From positions 39,871,115-39,935,114 of the forward strand of contig CM046833.1 in assembly GCA_025618425.1 (NCBI GenBank): a stretch of DNA of 64,000 nucleotides, given 5' to 3'. The translations under genes were made by a program, and so were the position numbers. Each line of letters opens with the position of its first letter. Position 1 is the stretch's first letter. This document shows, in pieces, positions 22,401-29,918 of this stretch. Source of the DNA: Heliocidaris tuberculata. Taxonomy: Eukaryota; Echinodermata; Echinoidea; Camarodonta; Echinometridae. A model generated the notes under the pieces. That model was not told where the DNA came from. It worked only from the letters and a program-made list of their open reading frames with translations, and ran no database searches.

Positions 22401-24236
22401 TCATTATTACCACCAGTTAATAATTTCTGAAACGACAGCAATTTTTCTAAAAGTCGGTATCCATAACTGTCTTTGTCATGGAATCATTTTTCCCATTAGA
22501 CTCACCAGCTGTGACTCAGCCATCAACTCCAGGAAGAAGATTTTTTATGACGATCGTTTTTGGAGTAGTTGCTTCAGTCGTCATACTCATTCTAATTTCA
22601 GTGGGTTTGATGTACTCCTTCGGCGCGTTGTGCTTTGGAAACAAAACGAAATGTAAGTTTTTTAATGAAATAAAGAACCGGGATTAACTATGCCATTAAC
22701 CTTCGACACAACCGCGTAGCTAGGATTGAATTGAAGGAGGCGGTTTTGAGCAGGGGGTGGGTGCAGTGAGGGCGCGAAGCGCAAAAGCTTTGAAGTTTTT
22801 AGCAAATTTGAGATAAATATAACGGCTAGCACTTTTTTTAAAAGCGGAAAGTTAGTTCGACGCCCTGACTGCTTTTCAATTATTTGGACGCAATACTGTA
22901 CTGTAACAGGTGTGGGCACAGGGAGGAAAAGGGAGGCACAGGGAGGAAAAGCTCTGACGTTTAAGAAAATTGAGAGAAAGATAACGGCTTGTAGCACCCC
23001 TTTTTTTTTGGCGCCTTGACTGCTTTTCAATTATTTGGATGCAATATTGCACTGTACATGTAACAGGGGTGGACAATTTAGCAAATTTTGAAAGAAAGAA
23101 AACGGCGCGTAACACCTTTTTAACCTTTTTTTTCTCACTTCCCCGGCTTTTTCGCTCTCACTTTTTTGGGGGGGTTGGCCATCTCCATCGCCCCTCCCAC
23201 TGCTACACGCTTGCCTCGACAATCACTCTCGAACCCCCCCCCCCCCCTCCACCTAGGTGTAAATGGTACCCGATATGCTAGAGCGCTACATATTTGGCCG
23301 CTCGGCTATGACCGGGGTAATGATAGTGGAGCGCCATGAGCGTCACAGTATGACGGACCTGAGCGCTATACAAGAAGCCACCATTATTATTATTATTCTT
23401 ATTATGATTATTTACCTAGTTCTTTGTCAACTTTCTTATTTTTCAGCCATTTCTTGAAGAATAAACAATTGCCATCAATTCTCATATCTATAATTTTGCT
23501 CAACATACTTTAATGAAGTTTATCATATTTTCTACATTCGCCGAAAATGGGGAAAACCATCTTAATTTGTAAACTTAAATCATTGTAATTCATGTTCTCT
23601 TCCTCAGCACGGAGAGAAGCTACATCAAACACAACAACCATTCAACCAGTGACGTCATCCAAATCACCCTCCCAGCAGGTTGGTATAATGTTTGCAAGGT
23701 TTTCAATTTGAAGGAACAATCTTGTTTTGATAATTACAAGTACTCTAAAACACATCGCCTTCAGGGTGTAAATCAAAATAATCTAGACGTAACTCACATT
23801 ACATTTCTTGTGAAAATATTGTCTTCGAAAATAAACATTAACGTCTCTTTATTTTGTCAGTCAGTCTGAAATTTGTTTACGCTCTCTGAGTGTTCACTAA
23901 CAATTGATTGTTTGTGAATGTAAACAATAAACTGAATTCAGTCATGGTTTTCAATTTAAGATATCCCAAGAAGGCTATGCTGAAGTATCACTGACGCAGG
24001 AGCATGATTATGAGGCTCTTAAACCAACTACATGTACTAGTTCCTACATGGACATGAAACCAATTTCGTCTGCGCACTCTGCCATCCGTGGTTTTAATCC
24101 TTCTAGCAGTGGTAGTGATGAATATGTCCGTCCCAGATTTGCAAGGAAGGAGCCTGAGCCTATAAATGCAAATGCTAGCGGTGAGCATGTGGTAACCGAA
24201 TGCTGTTCCCACAACTCTAAACCTTTTGGATCTTAG
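10007..24236 (+). CDS. IgSF/FN3 transmembrane receptor, copy B plus constant exons
   Basis: Proposed model, exons 10007-10061, 10395-10745, 11345-11671, 11987-12286, 12552-12860, 13135-13443, 20273-20557, 21212-21232, 21655-21892, 22500-22652, 23608-23678 and 23961-24236; about 898 codons. Order: signal peptide, V-like Ig, four C2/I-type Ig domains, one FN3, short stalk, one transmembrane helix, tyrosine-rich tail. All junctions up to the transmembrane exon are phase 1, which allows the long intron 13444-20272. Likely a type I surface receptor that signals through SH2-domain proteins; ligand unknown. Doubts: the stalk exon is 238 nt, one base over a codon multiple, and the half FN3 at 13824 must be skipped. 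The 13443 to 20273 splice is inferred, not shown. Confidence 0.6.
10395..10745 (+). CDS. Copy B exon 2: V-like Ig domain
   Basis: Acceptor gacttttgcag, donor G|GTAAAC; 351 nt, phase 1-1, fully open. Typical V-type landmarks: cysteine in IELVCGF, tryptophan in MTWRRN and LTMDDSGMYQCQI. Two further cysteines (FDCYNGISAC) lie between the tryptophan and the second canonical cysteine and could form an extra disulfide in the C'-D region. NLT and other sequons suggest glycosylation. Being distal and V-like, it is the best candidate for a ligand-binding domain. Confidence 0.85.
11345..11671 (+). CDS. Copy B exon 3: Ig domain
   Basis: Acceptor ttggtcag, donor G|GTAATT; 327 nt, phase 1-1. Ig cysteine, tryptophan and second cysteine as in copy A. 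Its first ~85 nt differ strongly from copy A and the rest is almost identical. Confidence 0.85.
11987..12286 (+). CDS. Copy B exon 4: Ig domain
   Basis: Acceptor cttctgcag, donor G|GTGAGT; 300 nt, phase 1-1. First cysteines in VITCKC, tryptophan in LLTWEL, last cysteine in MLRCLAP. Scattered substitutions relative to copy A, without indels. Confidence 0.85.
12552..12860 (+). CDS. Copy B exon 5: Ig domain
   Basis: Acceptor gatgttcaag, donor T|GTAAGT; 309 nt, phase 1-1. Cysteine in TITCIS, GYPAP before tryptophan (FQWNLG), second cysteine in YLICQV. Exon and flanking intron are about 98% identical to copy A. Confidence 0.85.
13135..13443 (+). CDS. Copy B exon 6: I-set Ig domain
   Basis: Acceptor caatatccag, donor T|GTGAGT; 309 nt, phase 1-1. 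Cysteine in LFTCQA, tryptophan in IRWLFK, then KEGKYECLAV and the sequons NDT, NDS and NLT. Its phase-1 donor is compatible with the FN3 exon at 20273. Confidence 0.85.
13824..13966 (+). pseudogene. Copy B half FN3 exon, broken
   Basis: The frame after a ctctcaaag acceptor reads PDEPTALVVYRNQTTS and LTLLVAWQPEYD, then runs into unrelated residues and TAG at 13964-13966. The acceptor used in copy A (ttacag) is mutated to ttacat here. The tail was created by a deletion joining the exon to sequence that in copy A lies further downstream. Must be skipped for copy B to be functional. Confidence 0.7.
14216..14337. repeat. Two-copy tandem duplication, unit 61 bp
   Basis: The segment ttttagtactctcatctaaa... 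to ataaaaaatgaat occurs twice back to back (14216-14276 and 14277-14337) with almost no differences, a recent local duplication in the intron/intergenic DNA after copy B. Confidence 0.75.
14338..15109. other. No gene seen
   Basis: AT-rich DNA with gtgtgtgtg and (tttg)n simple repeats near 14815 and 14915. No exon-like frame is visible. It would be intronic if copy B splices to 20273. Confidence 0.4.
15110..15300 (+). repeat. Third partial copy of the receptor 5' flank
   Basis: Similar to 9630-9810 upstream of copy B: an aagatac...aagcaataactt segment followed by catgaaaatgaaatgact and an accaataa...gtatta stretch, in the same order. Similarity stops near 15300, before any ATG. It looks like the start of a third tandem unit whose coding part was lost or replaced. 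Confidence 0.5.
15301..16440. other. No gene seen
   Basis: Non-coding DNA with an A homopolymer at 15650-15674 and a C/A homopolymer at 16410-16446. No exon or element recognised. Confidence 0.4.
16441..18020. repeat. Intronic dispersed repeat family, both orientations
   Basis: A ~240-bp repeat with core words 'caagtctccc', 'atatttcaaa' and 'gacaagaa(c/t)tggtattt' occurs at about 16590-16700 and 16720-16900, again at about 19640-19850, and inverted at about 17790-18015 (there reading accagccagagccaatatca). Copies are 65-80% alike by eye. No coding function; probably an unclassified transposon or diverged satellite. Confidence 0.5.
17040..17640. repeat. Array of short motif repeats with a perfect hairpin
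   Basis: Many diverged copies of a motif like 'gaaactttaagtt' or 'gaaaccacaag' alternate with 'gttcatacg/gttcacatg' across 600 bp, in both orientations. Embedded is a perfect 18-bp inverted repeat (17161-17178 and 17193-17210) with a 14-nt loop. Looks like a mosaic of palindromic miniature elements. Confidence 0.5.
18568..19301. repeat. Long inverted repeat, arms about 250 bp
   Basis: Arm 1 (18568-18815) and arm 2 (19046-19301) are reverse complements at roughly 80-85%: for example gcaatagcctggccagaact in arm 1 matches agttctggccaggctattgc in arm 2, and gtacactcttcccctttcta matches its complement. The ~230-bp spacer holds an A run. A fold-back or MITE-like element inside the large intron. 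Confidence 0.75.
19302..20272. other. No gene seen; one diverged repeat copy
   Basis: Intronic AT-rich DNA containing another copy of the 16.6-kb repeat at about 19640-19850. It ends in the acceptor gtcaagtcgtatag of the FN3 exon. Confidence 0.4.
20273..20557 (+). CDS. Complete FN3 domain exon
   Basis: 285 nt, phase 1-1, with acceptor cgtatag and donor C|GTGAGT. Reads as a full fibronectin type III domain: PTPWFTV in strand A, TLFVAWQA with the conserved tryptophan in strand B, TFSLKLC in strand C, YRLTGLKPMTWYRLSIWEVN (strands E-F with the conserved Y-L-L-P-Y pattern) and NSEGNSS in the F-G loop. It is the only intact FN3 copy in the window; four others are truncated. It forms the membrane-proximal ectodomain shared by the upstream Ig cassettes. 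Confidence 0.8.
20558..21211. other. Intron after the FN3 exon
   Basis: Non-coding DNA with a C run near 20632. No features recognised other than the acceptor ggcaaacacag at the right end. Confidence 0.4.
21212..21232 (+). CDS. 21-nt micro-exon, juxtamembrane linker
   Basis: Flanked by ttggcaaacacag and G|GTAAGC, phase 1-1, encoding roughly PLPPETYG when joined to its neighbours. The strong donor and phase match on both sides support a real micro-exon, but at this length chance cannot be excluded. Confidence 0.5.
21655..21892 (+). CDS. Extracellular stalk exon with a 1-nt frame anomaly
   Basis: Acceptor ctaaaatgcag, donor G|GTTAGC. In the incoming phase it reads VIITRDRKKPILIFF and continues to about 21720; from about 21715 the outgoing phase-1 frame reads EEICFIVITDTLGG and a cysteine-bearing acidic segment (EPGTEVSIDPDDDP). 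The exon is 238 nt, one nucleotide off a multiple of three, unlike every other phase 1-1 exon here. Either there is a 1-nt indel near 21691-21720 (true or assembly error) or the acceptor at 21714 is used in another phase. Domain family not recognised. Confidence 0.5.
22261..22320 (+). pseudogene. Intronic duplicate of part of the stalk exon
   Basis: Sixty nucleotides align without gaps to 21781-21840 in the stalk exon, exactly 480 bp upstream (shared aatgaaacagagtg and cagaggtcagcattgacccg). The following aaaagagaaa...agaggga also repeats. The copy has no splice sites around it, so it is probably a tandem-duplication remnant. Confidence 0.65.
22500..22652 (+). CDS. Transmembrane exon
   Basis: 153 nt, phase 1-1, acceptor ttcccattag and donor T|GTAAGT. 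A proline/threonine-rich juxtamembrane piece (SPAVTQPSTPGRR) leads into one long hydrophobic helix from FFMTIVFGVV through ILILISVGL to MYSFGALCF. Basic residues on the exit side (KTK, then RRE in the next exon) fit a type I orientation. Confidence 0.85.
22790..23120. repeat. Three tandem units of about 150 bp in the tail intron
   Basis: Units share 'aacggc-tagcac(c)ttttt', 'gcgcc(c/t)tgactgcttttcaa' and 'ttatttgga(c/t)gcaata' (near 22859 and 23012). The phrase gcgcgaagcgcaaaagctttg upstream is of a kind common in echinoderm repeats. No coding function. Confidence 0.55.
23262..23400 (+). mobile_element. SINE-like element with (ATT)n tail
   Basis: A GC-rich ~120-bp body containing 'gagcgctacata' and later 'gagcgctatacaagaagcca' runs into (att)n at 23382-23400. 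The body/tail layout is that of a SINE inserted on the + strand. The 5' promoter part is not recognisable and no target-site duplication was found by eye. Confidence 0.45.
23608..23678 (+). CDS. Cytoplasmic tail exon 1
   Basis: 71 nt; acceptor tctcttcctcag, entering in phase 1, donor CAG|GTTGGT leaving in phase 0. Encodes a basic juxtamembrane stretch (RREAT) followed by a serine/threonine-rich linker (TTTIQPVTSSKSPSQQ). No tyrosines. Confidence 0.75.
23961..24236 (+). CDS. Cytoplasmic tail exon 2, tyrosine signalling motifs, TAG stop
   Basis: Enters in phase 0 after tttcaatttaag and stays open to TAG at 24234-24236. Motifs in order: YAEV (Y codon 23976) and YEAL (Y codon 24009) separated by seven residues, an ITAM-like pair with valine in the first +3 position; SYMDM, a YxxM motif of the type bound by PI3-kinase p85 SH2 domains; DEYVRP, a YxxP motif. 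These suggest signalling after tyrosine phosphorylation. The TAG may be the natural end, but similar motifs continue beyond it (24237-24592), so it could be a truncating mutation. Binding preferences are family knowledge; use here is inferred. Confidence 0.75.
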   Translation: MSQEGYAEVSLTQEHDYEALKPTTCTSSYMDMKPISSAHSAIRGFNPSSSGSDEYVRPRFARKEPEPINANASGEHVVTECCSHNSKPFGS

Positions 24237-24592
24237 AGCAAAGTATATGCTGCTCCTTTTAAGTGGAGGCAGAATGATCATCGTGTAGACATAGCGGAAG
24301 CTGTGTATACCAACACAAAGAACTGAACAAGGTGCCAAATGAGGAACCTGCTGATCCTCAGTATATCAATACAGTTCCCAAAACAACGGATGATGAAAAT
24401 GATGGGACAACCAGATACATGGAGATGAAGCCTCTGTCATCCACCATTCCCTTCCGTTGCCATGGTCATCTACCATCTATTTCAGAAAATGATGGCAAGG
24501 CTTGTCCATCTTTCACGCTTGGGGTGAACGATACCGCAGACATGTGTGAAGCCCATTATGTTAACACGGAGGAAATGACATTCCCGATGTGA
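24237..24592 (+). pseudogene. Downstream tail extension with YxN/YxxM motifs, out of use or read-through
   Basis: Directly after the TAG the same frame continues for about 29 codons with YAAP and YTNT, then TGA. A frame offset by one base then runs from about 24312 to a TGA at 24590-24592 with YINT, YMEM and YVNT. The segment RYMEMKPLSS clearly repeats SYMDMKPISS of the preceding exon, so the tail was built by internal duplication. Three YxN motifs are of the Grb2-SH2 type. Preserved motifs past a stop plus one frameshift suggest recent loss of a longer tail, an unrecognised splice, or assembly errors. Confidence 0.6.
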
Positions 24593-25261
24593 GGGAAGGA
24601 TTCTCAGTGCACCAGTATTGTTCTTGAGGAAACATGCAAAAATGTCACTACCTATTTTTGAGCAAAATTGTTGTATCCTATGAATACACACACATATGCA
24701 TCGTTTCACCGTCTGGTGAGTTGTCACTAAAAATTGGTTCTTAGTTCAAGAGCTACATGCTTAGCGTTTGCTACACAAATACCAGAGCAAAATATGAATG
24801 ATGAGATCATTATCGTACTATCCTCTGGGGCTCATCCCTCTTTACCGAAAAGTTAAGTACAGTCGTTTTTATCATCTCTTTAAGTGATTATGCAATACAG
24901 TATCTGTTACACTGTACCAAATGTCTATTGAATAAAATGGTAATCATTGCAGTATATGTATATTATTTTGAATACATATGAGAAGCTAGTGCACTTTTTG
25001 GAATTTAACATTTGTCCTCACAATGTGTACATAAGCATAATTAGAATGTAATCGTAATATTGTAAACCTTGAAATGAAAACAGGATTTGCAAAGCACAGG
25101 TATGAACCTCTTTGTAAACTAATTACATTATAATGCAGGATGTTTTAGATGATAATTTATCACAATATCAGCATATTACTCCCAAAACAAAAAAAAAACC
25201 AAAAAAAAAAAAAACCAAAAAAAACCAAAACATATAATACAATACACTTTATATATATATG
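24593..25261. other. Probable 3'UTR and flank of the receptor gene
   Basis: No coding frame. A canonical AATAAA at 24931-24936 is a plausible polyadenylation signal for the transcript ending in the tail exon. (A)n/(C)-interrupted simple sequence occurs at 25186-25230. Confidence 0.5.
24931..24936 (+). terminator. Candidate polyadenylation signal
   Basis: AATAAA about 700 nt after the TAG of the tail exon, in an AT-rich 3' flank. Position and sequence fit, but it is a short motif. Confidence 0.4.
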
Positions 25262-26329
25262 TGACCCATCACGTCAAAATGAGACAGAAGTCGCATTTGT
25301 TGAAATTTCATTTTATTATTTATTATTATTCTCCGTTTCATAAGCTTTATTTTTGGTATATAGTTCAACTCTTGAGAGTGAGTATTAGTGGAGATAATAG
25401 CTTTTGAAACTTGAATATAAGAGGACTCTGGAAAAACATCTCTTCGAGAAAAGCGCTTCCAAAGTTTGACTTCCGTTTTGCTGACATGCAGCATTTTCCG
25501 TTTGGAATGTCAACTAGATTTGGAAAAAGTCCTTAGCAACCGTTTATTAATTTGAATAAAACTTAGTCCTTATGTTTCTTTAGGATCTCTTCTCATGAAA
25601 ACATGAATTTTAATTCATTTAAGCCATGAATTTTAACGCTTTAAGGGGTAGAAAATCAAGTAGTTTCACGGCACTGAAAAAGCTTCCCGCATCGACTTCG
25701 TGCTTCGAGCCGTTCCTATACATTGTATGCCGGTATGCTCTTCTTTATTTTCTCCATAAAGGGTTTAATAACCTAGCTTTAGTCAAAATTTTTATAAGTC
25801 TGTCATTTTTGCGGGGAAATTTTTAGATTATAGTTCAAACTTTAAGAGGTTCTCATTTCATTTTATTTTTTCTAATTTAATCATGTAAACTTGATTTCTT
25901 TCAATGTCATTTGCTTTCTTTTTCCAAGCTTGGATTCGATTGTCGCAAAGTGATTAAAGCCTGGTAAAATTACTGAATAGACGAATCTTTACCAACCATG
26001 ATATTGACGGAGATCGTTGATGTCTGATTATAAAGCTAACTTATTTGCTCTTAGTCTTGTGAAAGAGCAATAGAATTCGCCACTTTTGGAAGCTTAAGAA
26101 TTAACACACGATTATTGATTTTTCTCTCTCTTCTTCTATATCACGCACCTGTATTATAATCTCGACAGAGTTCTCTTTCTTTCTTTTGAAAGCTAACTGT
26201 CCTTTCTTCTCGATTTTTGAAGGAGCTAGATAACTTCCCGCTTTCTAAAAAAACAAAACAAGATTAACACTCCCTGACGAGACAATTATTGTTTGAAAGT
26301 GATCTTCTCTCCGCTCTAGTTCACCCACG

Positions 26330-28860
26330 CACTTGTTTCATAATCTCAACACAGGTCCTTCTCTTTCTGGTTAAAAGCTAACTTTCTTTTCTTTTTGGCT
26401 TTTAAACGAATTAGAGAATTGGCCGCTCATTACCATCATGTTAACTAGCGGGATGAACATGATGAAGATAAACTGCGTCTTAGCTTGAAAGTCATCGTTT
26501 CTCTTCGCTCTATAGTCAACTCGAGCTTTAAAACAAATCAGGCACTTGTTTCAGTATCGCAACCAAGGGCCTTTTTTTCTGGTTAAAAAGCTAACTTTCT
26601 TTTATTTTCGACTGTTAGAAGAGTTACAGAATTGGCTGCTTATTATCATAATGTTCAACAGCGGGATGAAGATAAACTGCTTCTTAGCGCCGCTCTAGTT
26701 AACTAGAGCTTTAAAAAAACTGCTTTTTTTGGTCAAATTAACGCCCTGACAATTCTCTCTCTCCTTCTAAATCACACACCTGTATCATAATTTCGACAGT
26801 TCTTCTTAATTCCGTTTTAAAAGCTAACTTTCTTTTCTGTTTGTTCTTTATTTTTTTAGCAGAATAAACAACGATGGGTTAAAACAGCTTTATAATAAAG
26901 AAATATTTTTACCCTGCTCTAGTTCATTCTACCTTTTAAACAGTGTATACAATCTTCTGGTTTCTAAAAGCTGAATTTCTTTTCTTTTCGCCATGTTAAT
27001 GAGGTATAGAATTCGCCCCTTTCAAAGAACAAGGATTACGTCATCTCCTCCGCGAGACGATTATTGATTTTTTTTTGTCTCTCTCCCTCATTGTCCTTCT
27101 AAATCACGCGCTTGTTTCATAATCTCGACACAGGTCCTTTGCCTGGTTCTGCCTGGTTAAAAAGTTAAATTTCTTTTCGGCTTTTAAACAAAATAGAAAA
27201 TGGGCCTCTTATCATGCTTATTATCATCATTTTAAACAGCGGGATTAAGATAAACTGCAACTTAACTTCAAAGTCATCGTTTCTCCCTGCTCTGTTAACT
27301 CGAACTTTAAAAAATAATCATACACTTATGTCATAATCTCGACACAGGTCCTTTTCTTTCTAATTAAAAAGCTAATTTTCTTTTCTTTCGGCTTTTAAAC
27401 GAATAAGAGAATTAGCCGCTAATTATCATCATGTTAACTGGCGGTATGAACAAGATGAAGATAAACTGCATCTTAGCTTGAAAGTCATCGTTTCTCTCCG
27501 CTCTAGTTAACTCGAGCTTTAAAACAAATCAAGCACTTGTTTCATTTTCGCAACTTAAGGGCTTTTTCTTTCTGGTTAAAAAGCTAATTTTCCTTTCTTT
27601 ACGAATGTTAAAAGAGTTACAGAATTGGCCACTTATTATCCTCATTCTAACTATAGCGGGATGAACATGATGGAGATAAACTGCGTCTTCATGAGCTTGA
27701 AAATCATCTTTTCCGCTCTAGTTAACTCGAGCTTCAAAACAAATCAGGCACTTGTTTCATTTTCGCAACCAAGGGCTTTTTTCTTTCTGGTTAAAAAGCT
27801 AATTTTCTTTTCTTTTCGACTGTTAAAAGAGGTACAGAACTGGCCGCTTATTATCCTCATTCTAACTAGCGGGATGAACATGATGAAGATAAACTGCGTC
27901 CTCATGAGCTTGAAAATCATCGTTTCTCTCCGCTCTAGTTAACTCGAGCTTCAAAACAAATCAGGCACTTATTTCATTTTCGCAACCAAGGGCTTTTTCT
28001 TTCTGGTTAAAAAGCTAATTTTCTTTTCTTTTCGACTGTTAAAAGACTTAAGAATTTGCCGCTTATTATCCTGATGTTCAACAGCGGGATGAAGATAAAC
28101 TGCTTCTTATAGCGCCGCTCTATAGTTAACTAGAGCTTTAAAAAGTAATGATAACTGCTTTTTGTAAAAATTAACGCCCAGACAATTCTCTCTCTCCTAA
28201 ATCTTTCACCTGTATCATGATTTCAACAGTTCTTCTTAATTCTGTTTTGAAAGCTAACTTTCTTTTCTGTTCGGCTTTTAAAGGAATAAGAGAACTGGCC
28301 GCTTATTATCCTCATTCTAACTGGCGGGATGAACATGATGAAGATAAACTGTGTCTTAGCTTGAAAATCATCGTTTCTCTCCGCTCTAGTTAACTCGAGC
28401 TTTAAAGCAAATCAGGCACTTGTTTCATTATCGCAAAAAAGAGCCTTTTCTTTCTGGTTTAAAAGCTAATTTTCTTTTCTTTTCGACTGTTAAAAGAGTT
28501 ACAGAATTGGCCGCTTATTATCCTCATTCTAACTAGCGGGATGAACATGATGAAGATAACCTGCGTCTTCATGAGCTTGAAAATCATCGTTTCTCTCCGC
28601 TCTAGTTAACTCGAGCTTTAAAACAAATCAGGCACTTGTTTCATTTTCGCAACCAAGGGCCTTTTCTTTTTGGTTAAAAAGCTAATTTTCTTTTCTTTTC
28701 GACTGTTAAAAGAGTTACAGAATTGGCCGCTTATTATCCTCATTCTAACTAGTGGGAAGAACATGATGAAGATAAACTGCGACTTAGCTTGAAAGTAATC
28801 TTTTCACTCCGCTCTAGTAAGCTCGAGCTTTAAAAAAATTGTATACAATCTACTGGTTTC
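26330..28860. repeat. About ten diverged tandem units of ~216 bp with higher-order order
   Basis: Each unit has the word order 'ttctttctggttaaaaagcta', 'cgactgttaaaagagttac', 'gaattggccgcttattatc', 'gcgggatgaacatgatgaag', 'aaatcatcgtttctctccgc', 'tctagttaactcgagcttta' and 'aatcaggcacttgtttcatt'. Neighbouring copies at 28501 and 28717 are 216 bp apart. A variant unit with 'atgttcaacagcgggatga' at about 26651 recurs near 28072, suggesting a higher-order repeat of about 1.4 kb. Some units are related but more diverged outside this span (from 25900, and to 29330). Confidence 0.75.
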
Positions 28861-28903
28861 TAAAAGCTAAATTTCTTTTCTTTTCGCCATGTTATAAAAA
28901 GGT

Positions 28904-29112
28904 ATAATAATAATAATAATAATAACGTTTTATTTACCCAGGGTAGCCACTTCAGTTGTCAAACTGCTCTTCCAGCGGGCCCTGCATAACATAATATGTC
29001 ATTATTACCCTTCTCCATTCTAATATGCCGAGCGCCTGGCTAGGAGGCAGAAGGTCCCATTTTTGAAGTCTTTGGTATGACTAGGCCGGGGTTCGAACCC
29101 ACGACCTCCCGC
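28904..29112 (-). mobile_element. tRNA-derived SINE inside the TIR element
   Basis: On the - strand the sequence starts near ggaggtcgtgggttcgaacc, which holds a tRNA-type RNA polymerase III B box (GGTTCGAACC), continues through a ~150-bp body and ends in (ATT)n, seen on the + strand as (aat)n at 28904-28924. The A box is not clear, so the head is probably 5' truncated. Confidence 0.65.
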
Positions 29113-29861
29113 TCTCTCTCTCTCTCATTGTTCTTCCAAATCACGCGCTTGTTTCATAATCTCGACACGAGTCCTTTTCTGTCTGGTTAAAAGCCCAACC
29201 TTCTTTTCTTTTCGGCTTTTAAAAGTGTGACAGAATTTACCCCTTATTATTATTGTGTAAAACAGTGTCGTTGTTTGAAAGTCATCTTTTCACTCCGCTC
29301 TAGTTAACTCGATCTTTAAGAAATAATAAAACCTGCACAACGAGGCATGGTTTGAACGGTTAACGGACGATTTACGAAGAAAAATCAATTATTGGAATAA
29401 GATGACAGGACCGATTCGTAGTTGATGCGATGATAACAGAAGCAATATCTAATCTTAGAACAATTCGAGACGGCGCAAGCACGAGCGTAGCACACGACAA
29501 TTACAAAGGTATTTTATTGCGAATTCTTTTACAGAGATCACGTGACTGCGAACATCCAATGAACAAAGCCCTGCGTAGCTAGGGGCGGGGCCTAGCGGAT
29601 GGCTTTCTTTCAGCACTGGCACGTACCAGCTGTCCGAAAAAATAGAAGAGTTGACCGAAAAAAGGACTCGCAGAAAAACTGCTTTTTCTACCCTTTCCCG
29701 TTATATTTAGGACTCAATTTTTTTACAGAGCATTCATGAAACATTGAGGATTCAAATCATTGGAGAAGAAAAAAATCCAAAGATTTGAAGTTTTTCGAGA
29801 TTTGCCCAATTTTCTCAAGTTCTAGCTCAGCGACTTCTGTCTCATTTTGACGTGATGGGTC

Positions 29862-29918
<57 letters not shown>

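Larger units (their letters stand above)
25262..29861. mobile_element. 4.6-kb non-autonomous element with 32-bp terminal inverted repeats
   Basis: The left end gacccatcacgtcaaaatga...agtcgc (25262-25293) is matched in perfect reverse complement by the right end (29830-29861), and both ends abut (AT)n tracts. The interior has no transposase-like frame. It consists of diverged ~216-bp tandem units plus one SINE. The layout fits a non-autonomous DNA transposon that has captured or amplified a satellite. Target-site duplication cannot be told apart from the flanking (AT)n. Confidence 0.7.

Noticed and set aside
24181..24236. A mini-intron with donor GTGAGC at 24181 and acceptor tcttag at 24236 that would remove the tail stop.
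   Set aside because: At 56 nt it is very short, and the resulting frame reaches a stop within nine codons, so it does not reach the downstream motifs.
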